DNA from: Rhodococcus sp. ARC_M6
GTDB lineage: Bacteria; Actinomycetota; Actinomycetes; Mycobacteriales; Mycobacteriaceae
Reading direction: 5' to 3'
Length of the DNA stretch: 64,000 nt
Assembly: GCF_022810305.1 (NCBI RefSeq)
Contig: NZ_JALGQH010000007.1
Span: forward strand, 124,001 to 188,000
Below, piece by piece: positions 49,214 through 59,279 of this stretch. The stretch's first letter is position 1. Each line of letters starts with the position of its first letter. The position numbers were made by a program, and so were the translations under genes. Below the pieces are notes generated by a model, which was not told the DNA's origin, did no database searches, and saw nothing but the letters and a program-made list of their open reading frames with translations.

Positions 49214-50851
49214 ATGAGCGCGTCCCTACCCAGCTACACCTCAGGCGTCTGGGATGGCCCGATGTTGGGTGACACCATCGGAGACAATCTCGATCGCACC
49301 GTTGCTGCACACGGCGACCGTGATGCCTTGGTGGATCACGCGAGCGGGCGACGCTGGACGTATTCCGAATTCGGGGCCGCGGTGGATGCGCTGGCGGCCG
49401 GGTTGATCGGGCGAGGCGTGCTGAAGGGTGATCGAGTGGGCATCTGGGCCCCGAACTGCCCGGAGTGGACGTTCGTGCAGTACGCCACTGCGAAGCTGGG
49501 TGTGATCCTGGTGAACATCAATCCTGCCTATCGCTCACACGAGTTGCAATACGTACTCGAGCAGGCCGCGATCTCGGTACTGGTATCGGCTCCGAGTTTC
49601 AAGACCTCCGACTACGCGGCGATGATCGACACGGTCCGGCCGCAGTGTCCGGACCTGACGTCGGTGATCCTGCTGGGCTCTTCGGATTGGGATGACCTCC
49701 TCGAGGAAGGCGCCGCAGCGCAGGCTACGGACCCGGGTCCGCTGGCCTCCGCCCAGGCTGCTCTCTCGGCCGACGACGCGATCAATATTCAATACACTTC
49801 GGGCACTACCGGTTTCCCCAAGGGAGCGACGCTCAGCCACCACAACATTCTCAACAACGGCTACTTCGTCGGGGAGCTGTGCCACTACACCGAGAACGAT
49901 CGGGTTGCGATCCCGGTGCCCTTCTATCACTGCTTCGGGATGGTGATGGGCAACCTTGCCTGCACCAGTCACGGTGCAGCCATGGTAATTCCGAGTCCGG
50001 CCTTCGATCCGCGCGCGGCACTCGAAGCGGTACAGGCAGAAAAGTGCACGTCGTTGTACGGGGTGCCGACCATGTTCATTGCGGAGTTGGCGCTACCGGA
50101 CTTCGAGTCTTTCGATCTGTCGAGTCTGCGAACCGGCATCATGGCCGGTTCGCCGTGTCCGGTCGAGGTCATGAAGCAGGTCATCGAACGGATGGGGATG
50201 ACCGAGGTGTCGATCTGCTACGGCATGACCGAGACGTCGCCGGTGTCCCTCCAGACTCGTTCCGATGACACCATCGGTCAGCGCACCGCTACCGTGGGCC
50301 GGGTCGGTCCGCACCTCGAAATCAAGATCGTTGATCCGGCAACAGGATTGACGGTTCCGCGCGGCGAACCCGGTGAATTGTGCACGCGAGGATACTCGGT
50401 CATGCTCGGGTACTGGCAGAACCCCGAGAAGACAGCCGAGGCCATTGATTCCGCGCGATGGATGCACACTGGAGATATCGGCGTCATGGACGACGGCGGC
50501 TACGTCGCGATCACCGGACGCATCAAGGACATGGTTATCCGCGGCGGCGAGAACGTGTACCCGCGCGAAATCGAAGAATTCCTGTACACCCATCCCGACA
50601 TTCTCGACGCACAAGTGATCGGTGTGCCCGACGCGAAGTACGGCGAAGAACTGATGGTGTGGATTCAGATGCGCGAGGGCGCCGCCGAACTCGACGCCGA
50701 TTCTGTACGCGCATTCTGCGCGGGAAAGTTGGCGCACTACAAGATTCCGCGTTATGTCCACGTGGTCGACGAGTTCCCGATGACTGTCACCGGAAAGGTG
50801 CGCAAGATCGCGATGCGAGAGTTGGCAATTGAACTGATCGGGCAGGGCTGA
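49214..50851 (+). CDS. AMP-binding acyl-CoA synthetase (FadD-like)
   Basis: 545 residues from ATG 49214, with GAGAGGA just upstream. It activates a carboxylic acid as acyl-AMP and then acyl-CoA. Motifs: [62 protein letters not shown] and the C-terminal lysine in [10 protein letters not shown]. The sequence fits medium- or short-chain fatty acyl-CoA synthetases. It lies 300 bases after the NRPS, beyond a terminator, and four bases before the AcoR-like regulator. It could serve alcohol/aldehyde catabolism downstream or supply an NRPS starter; the operon arrangement favours catabolism. Confidence 0.88.
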   Translation: MSASLPSYTSGVWDGPMLGDTIGDNLDRTVAAHGDRDALVDHASGRRWTYSEFGAAVDALAAGLIGRGVLKGDRVGIWAPNCPEWTFVQYATAKLGVILVNINPAYRSHELQYVLEQAAISVLVSAPSFKTSDYAAMIDTVRPQCPDLTSVILLGSSDWDDLLEEGAAAQATDPGPLASAQAALSADDAINIQYTSGTTGFPKGATLSHHNILNNGYFVGELCHYTENDRVAIPVPFYHCFGMVMGNLACTSHGAAMVIPSPAFDPRAALEAVQAEKCTSLYGVPTMFIAELALPDFESFDLSSLRTGIMAGSPCPVEVMKQVIERMGMTEVSICYGMTETSPVSLQTRSDDTIGQRTATVGRVGPHLEIKIVDPATGLTVPRGEPGELCTRGYSVMLGYWQNPEKTAEAIDSARWMHTGDIGVMDDGGYVAITGRIKDMVIRGGENVYPREIEEFLYTHPDILDAQVIGVPDAKYGEELMVWIQMREGAAELDADSVRAFCAGKLAHYKIPRYVHVVDEFPMTVTGKVRKIAMRELAIELIGQG

Positions 50852-50854
50852 GTC

Positions 50855-52522
50855 GTGCCTGACATTTCAGGAGAGCAAGGTCCGGTTCGTCCCGAGATTG
50901 CGCTCTCCTGGAAGCGGTCGAGACTGAGCGGAGTCGACCCGTCCGCAGCCATTGCCGTGGATGCCGCGGACCAGGACAGCGAGAGTCGACTACTGCGAGC
51001 AGCGACCCCGGTTCTCGACGAGGTGTCACAGCAGATCGCCGGTACCGGATTCTGCGTCCTGCTTGCAGATCGGGAATGCCGCGTCGTTGCTTCGGTGTAC
51101 TCGAACAGTTCCGTCCAGCGGACGATCGAAGAATTGGGTGTGGTCAACGGATCACGGTTCGGTGAGGAACATGCCGGCACCAATGCGCTCGGTACGCCGC
51201 TGGAAATGGGTCGCAGCATCGTCATCCACGGAGACGAGCACTTCCTCGACAGCCTCAAAGGGTTGAGTTGCTACGGTCAGCCGATCCTGCATCCTGTCAC
51301 CCGCCGGGTAGAAGGCATCCTGGACATGACGGGTGTTGTTTCCCAAGCGAATCCACTGTTCGCGCCCTTTCTGGCCCGGGCAGCCGCAGACATCGAGAAG
51401 CGATTGTTGGAAGGTTCCAAGGCCTCGGAACAGCGCTTGGTCGACGCCTTTCAGCGTGTATCCCATCAACGTCAGATCGCAGTTGCAGCAATCGGTGACG
51501 ACATTCTGCTGAGCAACCGGACTGCGCTGGACCTGCTGGAGGCGGCGGATCATGCGTCATTGCGTTCCTTGGTTGCCGACCTGCGCCCGGATCAATCTCG
51601 ATTGGTCACAGTGGAATTGGCTTCAGGGGCGCTGGCGCGTGTCCAGGCAGACAGGATTTCGGGCGCCGACGGGGGAGCGGTTTTCCTGGTGGAACCGCTT
51701 GCGCGCGAGCGTATGCCTATCCGGCGGACGCAGGAACGGGCGCCGTCTCCCGGTGAAAGGGTGCGCCGAGATCTGTTGCGTGCGCGCGGGTCGTCGGCGG
51801 CAGTTGCGATCTCGGGCGAGGCAGGTTCCGGCCGCACATCAGCGGCTGCTGATGTGGCGGGGAATGTCGACGTGAGATGGCTCGATGCCACCAGCGCCGC
51901 AATCGAGGGTCGTGAACAATGGATCACCAATCTGGTGAAGGCCACGCGTCGGCGCACCGGCACAGTGGTGATCGAACAGGTTCAGTTGCTACCGGATTCC
52001 GTTGTGCCCTTGGTAGCCGACCTGATCGATTCGAGCGTCGACGGTCTTCGGATCTTGTTGACCAGTGGGCCTGCGCCTGAACTTCCGCCGACAACAGCCG
52101 CACTGATGTCGCGTTGCACATTCAGGATAGGCATTGCGCCACTACGTGATCGACGATCCGAGGTGCCGGATCTCGCCCAGGCGATGCTCGACGGAATCCA
52201 GCCGGATCTACGACTTACGGCCAGTGCCGTCGAAGCACTGTCGGCAGCCGATTGGCCAGGCAACCTCGCCGAATTGCGAGTAGTGCTGACGCGCGCCGCG
52301 GAGGAACGCTCGAGCAATCGCATCGACGTGGCCGACCTACCGGAGGAATATCGCACGACAGCCAAGGTTTCCCGATTGGCGGGCCGTGAGAAGGCGGAGC
52401 GGCAAGCGATCATCGGGGCACTGAAAGACTGTGGCGGCAACAAGGTTCACGCCTCGGCGCAACTCGGCATCAGTCGCAGCACGCTGTATACGCGCATGCG
52501 GGCGCTGGATATCACCACCTAG
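50855..52522 (+). CDS. AcoR-like GAF/Fis transcriptional regulator with degenerate AAA+ domain
   Basis: 555 residues from GTG 50855. The N-terminus (EIALSWKRSRLSGVDP) and GAF domain (FGEEHAGTNALGTPLEMG, IHGDEHFLDSLKGLSCYGQP) match AcoR-family sensors. A shortened ATPase-like region follows, with a Walker-A-like GEAGSGRT in which the usual lysine is arginine, and no GAFTGA sigma-54 loop. The C-terminal Fis-type helix-turn-helix is intact (AIIGALKDCGGNKVHASAQL then GISRSTLYTRMRAL). It probably controls the flanking acyl-CoA synthetase, aldehyde dehydrogenase and alcohol dehydrogenase in response to an alcohol or aldehyde, without sigma-54. Confidence 0.85.
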   Translation: MPDISGEQGPVRPEIALSWKRSRLSGVDPSAAIAVDAADQDSESRLLRAATPVLDEVSQQIAGTGFCVLLADRECRVVASVYSNSSVQRTIEELGVVNGSRFGEEHAGTNALGTPLEMGRSIVIHGDEHFLDSLKGLSCYGQPILHPVTRRVEGILDMTGVVSQANPLFAPFLARAAADIEKRLLEGSKASEQRLVDAFQRVSHQRQIAVAAIGDDILLSNRTALDLLEAADHASLRSLVADLRPDQSRLVTVELASGALARVQADRISGADGGAVFLVEPLARERMPIRRTQERAPSPGERVRRDLLRARGSSAAVAISGEAGSGRTSAAADVAGNVDVRWLDATSAAIEGREQWITNLVKATRRRTGTVVIEQVQLLPDSVVPLVADLIDSSVDGLRILLTSGPAPELPPTTAALMSRCTFRIGIAPLRDRRSEVPDLAQAMLDGIQPDLRLTASAVEALSAADWPGNLAELRVVLTRAAEERSSNRIDVADLPEEYRTTAKVSRLAGREKAERQAIIGALKDCGGNKVHASAQLGISRSTLYTRMRALDITT

Positions 52523-52629
52523 CTCTCTGTGCACAGTGTGTGTACAAACTTCGGACAGTTAGGACCCTCGGAACCGAGGAAGTATGGCGTGCATCACATT
52601 CGCACGTGACTACTTCAGAGGAGTTTTCG

Positions 52630-54129
52630 ATGACGGCTGTAGCCGAACACACCATCAGCCCCGCGGTTCAGAGTTTCCTGAACGGACCGAAGAAGCTCTA
52701 TATCAACGGCGAATTCGTCGACGCGGCAACGGGAAAGACCTTCGCGACCTACAATCCGGCCGACGGCCAGAAACTTGCCGATGTCGCTCACGGGCAGGCC
52801 GAGGACATCGACCGGGCAGTACGCGCCGCTCGTAGCGCCTTCGAGGACGGACCCTGGTCACGAATGAAGGCAAACGAGCGTGAGCGGATGATCTGGCGCG
52901 TCGGTGACATCCTCAGCGCCCGCGCCGAGGAGTTCGGCCAACTCGAGGCGCTGGACAACGGAAAGTCCGTCGCAATTGCGACCGCCGTCGATGTTGCTTG
53001 GGCTGCAGATGTTTTCCGCTACTACGCGGGTTGGGCAACCAAGATCGAGGGCAGCACGGTCAACGTGTCCATGCCGTTCTCGCCTGGTGGAGAATTTCAC
53101 GCCTACACGCTGCGTGAGGCGATCGGCGTGTGCGGTCTGATCGTGCCGTGGAACTTCCCCCTCCTGATGTCCTCCTGGAAGCTTGCACCCGCACTCGCGG
53201 CCGGTAACACCGTCATCCTCAAGCCTGCCGAGCAGACACCTTTGACCGCACTGCTTTTGGCCGAGGTTTTCGAGGAGGCAGGCTTCCCGCCGGGCGTCGT
53301 CAATATCGTTCCCGGTTTCGGTGACGCCGGCGCAGCCCTCTCCGGTCACGACGATGTCGACAAAGTGGCATTCACGGGTTCGACCGAGGTTGGCAAGAAG
53401 ATCGTCGACGCGGCCAAGGGCAATCTCAAGAAGGTGACTCTCGAACTCGGTGGCAAGAGTCCCAACATCGTGTTCGCCGACGCAGATTTTGATGCAGCGG
53501 TAGAGGGTTCACTCAATGCGTGGCTGTTCAACCACGGTCAGTGCTGTGTTGCCGGCACGCGTCTGTACGTCGAGGATTCGATCTTCGAGAAGTTCACCGA
53601 AGCCGTCGCTCACGCTGCGAGTCAGGTGAAGATCGGACCGGGACTCGATCCCACCACCCAACTCGGACCACTCGTTTCGCAGGAGCAGTTCGACAAGGTC
53701 ACCGGCTACCTCCGCGAGGGAATCGCCGACGGTGCCCGCGCTCTCACCGGCGGCAAGCGTTGGGGCGATCAGGGCTACTTCGTTGAACCGACCGTCTTCG
53801 TCGACGTCAAGCCCGAATTCTCGATTGTCCAGGAGGAAATATTCGGACCAGTTGTCGCGGCGCTTCCCTTCAACGCTGACGACGGACCGATCACTGCCGC
53901 AAACGATTCCATCTACGGCTTGGCGGCAGGCATTTGGACTCGCGACATCTCCAAGGCTCACCGCACGGCAAAGCGCCTGAAGGCCGGATCGGTGTGGATC
54001 AACCAGTACAACGGATTCGATACCGCAATGCCGTTCGGTGGATACAAGCAATCCGGTTGGGGCCGCGAACTCGGTGCGTCCGCAATCGACCTCTACACCC
54101 AGACGAAAGCCGTCAATATCGCTCTCTGA
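52630..54129 (+). CDS. Aldehyde dehydrogenase (second copy)
   Basis: 499 residues from ATG 52630, set by AGAGGAG at 52617-52623; the open frame runs 30 codons further upstream without support. Motifs: [56 protein letters not shown], catalytic cysteine at 305/306 in NHGQCCVAGTRLYV, and [13 protein letters not shown]. It belongs to a different ALDH branch from the copy at 6.5 kb. The alcohol dehydrogenase starts 47 bases downstream, so the pair probably oxidises an alcohol to its acid. Confidence 0.92.
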   Translation: MTAVAEHTISPAVQSFLNGPKKLYINGEFVDAATGKTFATYNPADGQKLADVAHGQAEDIDRAVRAARSAFEDGPWSRMKANERERMIWRVGDILSARAEEFGQLEALDNGKSVAIATAVDVAWAADVFRYYAGWATKIEGSTVNVSMPFSPGGEFHAYTLREAIGVCGLIVPWNFPLLMSSWKLAPALAAGNTVILKPAEQTPLTALLLAEVFEEAGFPPGVVNIVPGFGDAGAALSGHDDVDKVAFTGSTEVGKKIVDAAKGNLKKVTLELGGKSPNIVFADADFDAAVEGSLNAWLFNHGQCCVAGTRLYVEDSIFEKFTEAVAHAASQVKIGPGLDPTTQLGPLVSQEQFDKVTGYLREGIADGARALTGGKRWGDQGYFVEPTVFVDVKPEFSIVQEEIFGPVVAALPFNADDGPITAANDSIYGLAAGIWTRDISKAHRTAKRLKAGSVWINQYNGFDTAMPFGGYKQSGWGRELGASAIDLYTQTKAVNIAL

Positions 54130-54176
54130 TCGACCCGCATTCACCTCCGCACGTCCGACAATCAAGGAGATCACCA

Positions 54177-55289
54177 GTGAAGACCAAAGCTGCTGTACTG
54201 CTCGAGCCCGGAAAGCCTTTCGAGATCATGGAACTCGACCTCGACGGTCCGGGTGTCGGCGAGGTACTGATCAAGTACACCGCTGCCGGACTGTGTCATT
54301 CGGATCTGCATCTCACCGACGGTGATCTTCCGCCGCGCTATCCCATCGTCGGCGGGCACGAAGGTTCAGGAATCATCGAAGAGGTGGGACCCGGTGTCAC
54401 CAAGGTCAAGCCGGGCGATCACGTCGTGTGTAGCTTCATTCCCAATTGCGGTACGTGCCGCTACTGCTCGACCGGTCGCCAGAATCTCTGTGACATGGGT
54501 GCCACAATCCTCGAGGGTTCGATGACGGATGGTTCCTTCCGATTCCATGGCAACGGACTCGATTTCGGCGGAATGTGCATGCTCGGCACCTTCTCCGAGC
54601 GGGCAACGATCTCGCAGCACTCGGTAGTGAAGATCGACGACTGGCTCCCGTTGGAGACGGCGGTAGTTGTCGGTTGTGGTGTTCCCTCCGGTTGGGGCAC
54701 CGCCGTCAACGCCGGCAACCTTCGCGCCGGGGACACAGCAGTGATCTACGGAATCGGTGGACTGGGTATCAACGCAGTCCAGGGTGCCGTGTCTGCGGGG
54801 TGCAAGTACGTTGTGGTTGTCGATCCGATTGAGCTCAAGCGTGAGACCGCTCTGAAATTCGGTGCTACACATGCCTTTGCCGACGCCGAGAGTGCCGCCG
54901 TCAAGGTCAACGAATTGACCTGGGGCCAGGGCGCCGACGCAGCACTGATTCTGGTCGGAACTGTCGACGAGGACGTCGTCAGCGCGGCAACTGCCGTGAT
55001 CGGCAAAGGCGGCACTGTGGTCATCACCGGATTGGCAGCTCCGGACAAGCTCACCGTTCACGTATCGGGCACCGATCTGACGCTTAATCAGAAGACGATC
55101 AAGGGCAGCCTGTTCGGATCGATGAATCCGCAGTACGACATCGTGCGACTGCTCCGTCTCTACGATTCCGGCCAGCTCAAGCTCGACGAGCTCATCACCA
55201 AGACCTACAGCCTCGAAGAGGTCAACGAGGGCTACCAGGATCTGCGCGACGGAAAAAACATCCGCGGCGTGATCATTCACGACAAGTAA
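54177..55289 (+). CDS. NDMA/mycofactocin-dependent zinc alcohol dehydrogenase
   Basis: 370 residues from GTG 54177, with AAGGAG at 54164-54169. A zinc-type medium-chain dehydrogenase of the Rxyl_3153 (NDMA-dependent) subfamily, whose tightly bound nicotinamide is thought to be recycled by mycofactocin. Catalytic zinc ligands are Cys40 in GLCHSDLHLTDG and His61 in GGHEGSG. Structural zinc cysteines are at 91, 94, 97 and 105 (CGTCRYCSTGRQNLC). The Rossmann motif is YGIGGLGINAVQGAVSAG. The subfamily assignment rests on overall resemblance. The mft genes 49 kb upstream in the same window support it. Confidence 0.88.
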   Translation: MKTKAAVLLEPGKPFEIMELDLDGPGVGEVLIKYTAAGLCHSDLHLTDGDLPPRYPIVGGHEGSGIIEEVGPGVTKVKPGDHVVCSFIPNCGTCRYCSTGRQNLCDMGATILEGSMTDGSFRFHGNGLDFGGMCMLGTFSERATISQHSVVKIDDWLPLETAVVVGCGVPSGWGTAVNAGNLRAGDTAVIYGIGGLGINAVQGAVSAGCKYVVVVDPIELKRETALKFGATHAFADAESAAVKVNELTWGQGADAALILVGTVDEDVVSAATAVIGKGGTVVITGLAAPDKLTVHVSGTDLTLNQKTIKGSLFGSMNPQYDIVRLLRLYDSGQLKLDELITKTYSLEEVNEGYQDLRDGKNIRGVIIHDK

Positions 55290-55297
55290 GGAGACCT

Positions 55298-55343
55298 GCT
55301 GTGCGCCTTTATTTACCGCGGGCGGTCAATAAAGGCGCACAGC
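55298..55343. terminator. Bidirectional terminator between convergent genes
   Basis: Arms GCTGTGCGCCTTTATT (55298-55313) and AATAAAGGCGCACAGC (55328-55343) match perfectly over 16 bases. An inner ACCGC/GCGGT pair makes the whole 46 bases almost fully palindromic. It sits exactly between the alcohol dehydrogenase stop and the end of the minus-strand peptidase gene. Confidence 0.85.
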
Positions 55344-55345
55344 GG

Positions 55346-56794
55346 TTACTTCTTGGCCCTCGACAAAACCTGCATCATCTGCAGCAACGTCGAGAACTTG
55401 GCAAATGCCGACCAACTGACAACGGATCCGAATGCCGCCGAATCTGTTCCGTCGAAAGCGTCGAGCACGTCGCGGAAGCTTTGAATCTGTTTGGTCATCG
55501 CATCGACGTCGACATGCGTCGGCGCATCCGAATTGCGCAGCGCCAGAAGATACTGAGGTGCCGTCACCAAGGCGACGGTCGGAATCTTCCGCTCGAACAG
55601 CGGTTCACCTTCGCCGAAATGAACGACGGGTGAAGGCGCCACGATCCGCCGGTCACCCGAACCGATATCACGCCACAACGGCGCAACGATGTCGTGAACT
55701 TCGCGGCTGGTCGCATACAGCACTTCAGGCTCCGGGGTGGCGTCCAACGTGTAAGTGCCGGCTGCAAAGTCCTCGGTATCGCCGAGTGCGCCGAGATGCT
55801 CAACGGCAATTCCGGCGACCGCGCGAGCTTGACCACCTTCGCCTTTCCACATCTCCGGGTGAGCCTCGAGCCAGGTGGACGTCGCCTGCCCGTGTTTCGA
55901 CACCGCGGGGATACGGAGGTGGCCTGTGGTCAAAACAAAGACATACGACCGTCGATGGGGTTGTGCCACAGCATGACGCGCTAGCTCCAGCAATCCGAGA
56001 TGGCCGTTTTCCTCGGCGCCGTTGGTACCGTCGCTGTGCGTGATTACCAGAATCGTCTCGCGGGGTGAGCTACCGGGGGAGACCGCCCACACCGTGTCCG
56101 TTGTCGTTCCGGGGTGCAGGGTCGCGTCGAGCACCAGCGTCGCCTTCTGTCCGGTGCGAGCAGCAGCCAGAACTTTCGCGGCGTCGTCGCCGGCCACCCA
56201 CACAGCCGGGATGTCGTGGTACGGCTCGGTGAACGGAAGGTACTGGCCCCGAGCATTGTCGGGTGCGATGTCACGCCACACCGCGATGACGCCGAGCACG
56301 CCGGCTTTACGGGCCTTGGCAAGTTTCGGACCCAACAGAGTTGCAGAAAGTACTGGGTTCCGGACCATTTCGTCGGTCGTGATCGGGCCCCATTCACTGA
56401 CCAGAAACTTTCGCGGCACATCGATGTGTGGGACTTCGATGACAGCGATCGCGCCCTTGGCCCGCGACCATCGCGGCCGCTTGGTGTTCAGGAGAACGAG
56501 TGGCGCACTGATGCCGGCCGGGCCGGTGATCCCTGAATAGGGGAAGGCGGAGGAGACGGCTACAGATCCGTCGGTCAAGTCGATGCGAAGTCCGTCGGCG
56601 CTTGTCGGCAGATCCCAGCGCTCGAAGGTTTGGGTGTCACGACGAACCTCGAGGCCCAGACCAGTCAGTTCGGCAGCGACTTCCTCGACGAGCATTCGGT
56701 GCGACTCGGTACCCGTCAGTCGCGGCCCCATCGCGTCGAGGCGTAGTTGAGCAGCTCGAAGTCGATCGATGTCGATCGGCGATGAAGGAGGCAT
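55346..56794 (-). CDS. M28-family-like peptidase with PA-type insert
   Basis: 482 residues from ATG 56794 (GGAAAGG seven bases upstream); the frame extends upstream to 56959 but without support. The layout suits zinc aminopeptidases of the M28 group. It has an N-terminal DAMGPRLTGTESHRMLVEEVA, a PA-like segment around GPAGISAPLVLL and EYHD-like GQYLPFTEPYHDIPAVWVAG, then VITHSDGTNGAEENGHLGLLELARH, where His, Asp and Glu could bind metal. The normal acidic ligand pattern is not fully clear and no signal peptide is seen, so it may act inside the cell or lack classic peptidase activity. Convergent with the alcohol dehydrogenase. Confidence 0.7.
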   Translation of the reverse strand: MPPSSPIDIDRLRAAQLRLDAMGPRLTGTESHRMLVEEVAAELTGLGLEVRRDTQTFERWDLPTSADGLRIDLTDGSVAVSSAFPYSGITGPAGISAPLVLLNTKRPRWSRAKGAIAVIEVPHIDVPRKFLVSEWGPITTDEMVRNPVLSATLLGPKLAKARKAGVLGVIAVWRDIAPDNARGQYLPFTEPYHDIPAVWVAGDDAAKVLAAARTGQKATLVLDATLHPGTTTDTVWAVSPGSSPRETILVITHSDGTNGAEENGHLGLLELARHAVAQPHRRSYVFVLTTGHLRIPAVSKHGQATSTWLEAHPEMWKGEGGQARAVAGIAVEHLGALGDTEDFAAGTYTLDATPEPEVLYATSREVHDIVAPLWRDIGSGDRRIVAPSPVVHFGEGEPLFERKIPTVALVTAPQYLLALRNSDAPTHVDVDAMTKQIQSFRDVLDAFDGTDSAAFGSVVSWSAFAKFSTLLQMMQVLSRAKK

Positions 56795-56930
56795 GCGAGA
56801 GCCTTTCCGATTTCGTGGAGCTAAAGAAGTTGTGACGTTGATACGCAATGGCAATAGTAGTGATGGGGCAACACGGTACGTTGTCTTCAATGTGAGTTTT
56901 GCCGGTTTTGAATAGTAGGGAGCGTCCTCA

Positions 56931-59165
56931 GTGGCCACGTACCTGTACAGATTGGGCAAGTTCTCTTTCCGTCACAAGTATTTGGTGGTGGCGGCATGGA
57001 TTCTCGTGATTGCCGTCATCGGCGGCACCGTAGCGGCAACACAACCGACGTTCTCGAAGGAATTCAATCTCCCGGGCACAGATTCCCAGCGTGCGACCGA
57101 GTTGATGAACGAGAACTTCGCGGCCGCGTCGAAGCAACAAAGCCAGGCCACCACCAGCATTCTTGTGGCCGCCGACGATGGACTCGCAGCTCACAGCGAT
57201 CAGATCGACAGGCTTGTCGCACAGGCGAAGACGCTCCCGGACGTCGTCAATCCTGAATTGATTGTCAACCCGGTTACCGTTGCCGCGGCTAATCCGTCGG
57301 TCGCTGCCTTCGTTCTCGGCGACAACGGACACGTCGGACTCATTCAGCTGAAACAGTCGATCAAGATCGAGGATCAGACGCAGGCGAACAAGACGGCATT
57401 TCTGGCTCTCCTGGAAGAATTCCGGACCGGTGGACTGCAGGTGGAAGGCACCGGCTCGATGATGCAGGTGCAGGCGGCCGGCGGGCTTTCCGAAATGCTC
57501 GGATTTGCCGTGGCTTTCATTGTCATGATCATTGCCTTCGGCGCACTCATTGCGGCATTCATTCCGTTGGTAACCGCCATCGTCGGGATTTCGTTGGCGA
57601 TCTTGACGGTCACACTCGGGGCTGGTGTATTCGATATCAATCAGGGCGTTATCGCGATCGTGTCGATGATCGGCATTGCGGTGTCGATCGACTACGCGTT
57701 GTTCATCGTGTCGCGATATCGAAGTGAACTCAACCTCGGGGGCAGTCGCGAAGCAGCGGTGGGCCGAGCTGTGGGCACGGCGGGTACGTCGGTGGTTTTT
57801 GCCGGTTTGACGGTGGTGATTGCGATGGCCGCCCTGACCGTGGTGGGCGTTCCGCTGATCACTCAGATGGGGTTGTCTGCAGCAGTGGCCGTCATTATCG
57901 CCGTGCTCGGCGCAATCACTCTGATTCCGGCGATCCTCGCTATCTTCGGCCGGATTGCCTTCTCGCCGCGGATACCTGGTGTTCGGCACGGCGACGAACC
58001 CGCTTCGTTGGAATCGAACGGGCACCGTTGGGTGAAATTCGTGACCAAGTATCCGTGGCCGATTGCGCTGATCTCCCTGCTGATCTTGGTGATCGCAGCG
58101 CTTCCCATGACCAAGATGGAACTCGGACTGTCCTTCACCCAGGACGAAGAGCGTCCGGCACTGGCACTGCTGCAACGAGGCTTCGGGGAAGGCGTCAACG
58201 GTCAGTTGTTCGTTGTTCTCCACGCACCGGCCGGAACTGATATCGCTCCGATCGCGGACGAAACCGTCACACATATCAAGGGACTGGCAAACGTGGCGAC
58301 GCCCGATGTCCTGATGTGGCAGGGCAATGGAACTGATCCGAGTAATCCGAATGCCGGCGCCAATTCGGCGTTGATAGCTGTCACTCCGAAGATGTCACCG
58401 AGTGGGCCCGAAACACATGAATTGATGAACCAGATCCGTGACTATCAGTCGACGGTGTCGGCGAGTGGAGCGGAACTCGGCGTTGCAGGTCAAACGGCAA
58501 TCGTGGCTGATATGTCGTCGAAACTCAGTTCCGCGCTGGTGCCCTACCTGATTGTTGTTGTCGGTCTAGCCTTCATCGTTCTGATGCTTGTCTTCCGGTC
58601 GCTACTGGTACCGCTGACCGCAACCCTGGGTTTCCTGTTCTCCATCTGCGCTACGTTCGGCGCAACTGTGGCGATCTTCCAGGAGGGCGCGTTCGGGCTT
58701 ATTCAGAACACTGCGCCGATCATCTCGTTCCTGCCGATCTTCATGATCGGCGTGGTATTCGGTCTGGCGATGGACTACCAGGTATTCCTGGTGACCCGAA
58801 TGCGCGAAGAATATGTCCACGGGCACTCGGCCAAGGAAGCCATCATCTCGGGCTACACTCATGGCGCACGAGTTGTCGCGTCGGCGGCGATCATCATGAT
58901 CTCGGTGTTTGGCGCGTTTATGTTGTCTTCCGAAACCGCCAGCAAGATGATGGGCTTCGGACTCGCAGCGGCAGTCTTCTTCGACGCCTTCATCATTCGT
59001 ATGATCGTCATTCCCGCGGTTATGTCGATACTCGGTGATTCTGCGTGGAAACTGCCGGCGTGGCTCGACAAGATCCTGCCCAACGTCGATATCGAGGGCG
59101 AAGCAATTCGTTTGATTCCGATCGAGGAGGATCCGGACGAGGATCTGGTACCTGTCCGGGTGTAG
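56931..59165 (+). CDS. MMPL/RND-family membrane transporter
   Basis: 744 residues from GTG 56931, with GGGAG just upstream. An MMPL protein with two copies of the pattern: one membrane segment (YLVVAAWILVIAVIGGTVAA), an extracytoplasmic loop, then five segments. Hallmarks are AVSIDYALFIVSRYRSEL in the first half and FGLAMDYQVFLVTRMREEY in the second, giving the paired proton-relay aspartates. Relatives export lipids or lipopeptides, or act as drug pumps. The substrate is unknown. Its place 8 kb after the NRPS makes export of the peptide product possible but unproven. The next two genes are envelope-directed. Confidence 0.9.
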   Translation: MATYLYRLGKFSFRHKYLVVAAWILVIAVIGGTVAATQPTFSKEFNLPGTDSQRATELMNENFAAASKQQSQATTSILVAADDGLAAHSDQIDRLVAQAKTLPDVVNPELIVNPVTVAAANPSVAAFVLGDNGHVGLIQLKQSIKIEDQTQANKTAFLALLEEFRTGGLQVEGTGSMMQVQAAGGLSEMLGFAVAFIVMIIAFGALIAAFIPLVTAIVGISLAILTVTLGAGVFDINQGVIAIVSMIGIAVSIDYALFIVSRYRSELNLGGSREAAVGRAVGTAGTSVVFAGLTVVIAMAALTVVGVPLITQMGLSAAVAVIIAVLGAITLIPAILAIFGRIAFSPRIPGVRHGDEPASLESNGHRWVKFVTKYPWPIALISLLILVIAALPMTKMELGLSFTQDEERPALALLQRGFGEGVNGQLFVVLHAPAGTDIAPIADETVTHIKGLANVATPDVLMWQGNGTDPSNPNAGANSALIAVTPKMSPSGPETHELMNQIRDYQSTVSASGAELGVAGQTAIVADMSSKLSSALVPYLIVVVGLAFIVLMLVFRSLLVPLTATLGFLFSICATFGATVAIFQEGAFGLIQNTAPIISFLPIFMIGVVFGLAMDYQVFLVTRMREEYVHGHSAKEAIISGYTHGARVVASAAIIMISVFGAFMLSSETASKMMGFGLAAAVFFDAFIIRMIVIPAVMSILGDSAWKLPAWLDKILPNVDIEGEAIRLIPIEEDPDEDLVPVRV

Positions 59166-59279
59166 TAATTCTCTCGTCAATAGAAACCATTCGGTCGGTA
59201 ACGAAATTGGGTTTCGACGCGACAGGTCCGGGGAGAGGCAACGCCCATTCGGCAAGCCTATGACGGACTGCGAGGGCTA

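Noticed and set aside
49214-50851. Acyl-CoA synthetase as a fatty acyl-AMP ligase dedicated to the NRPS
   Set aside because: It is separated by a terminator, is coupled to catabolic genes, and I cannot see the insertion typical of such ligases; left as only a possibility.
52523-52629. Inverted TGTGCACA/TGTGTACA elements before the second aldehyde dehydrogenase
   Set aside because: Too short and too common to call as a defined operator, although this gap probably contains the promoter.
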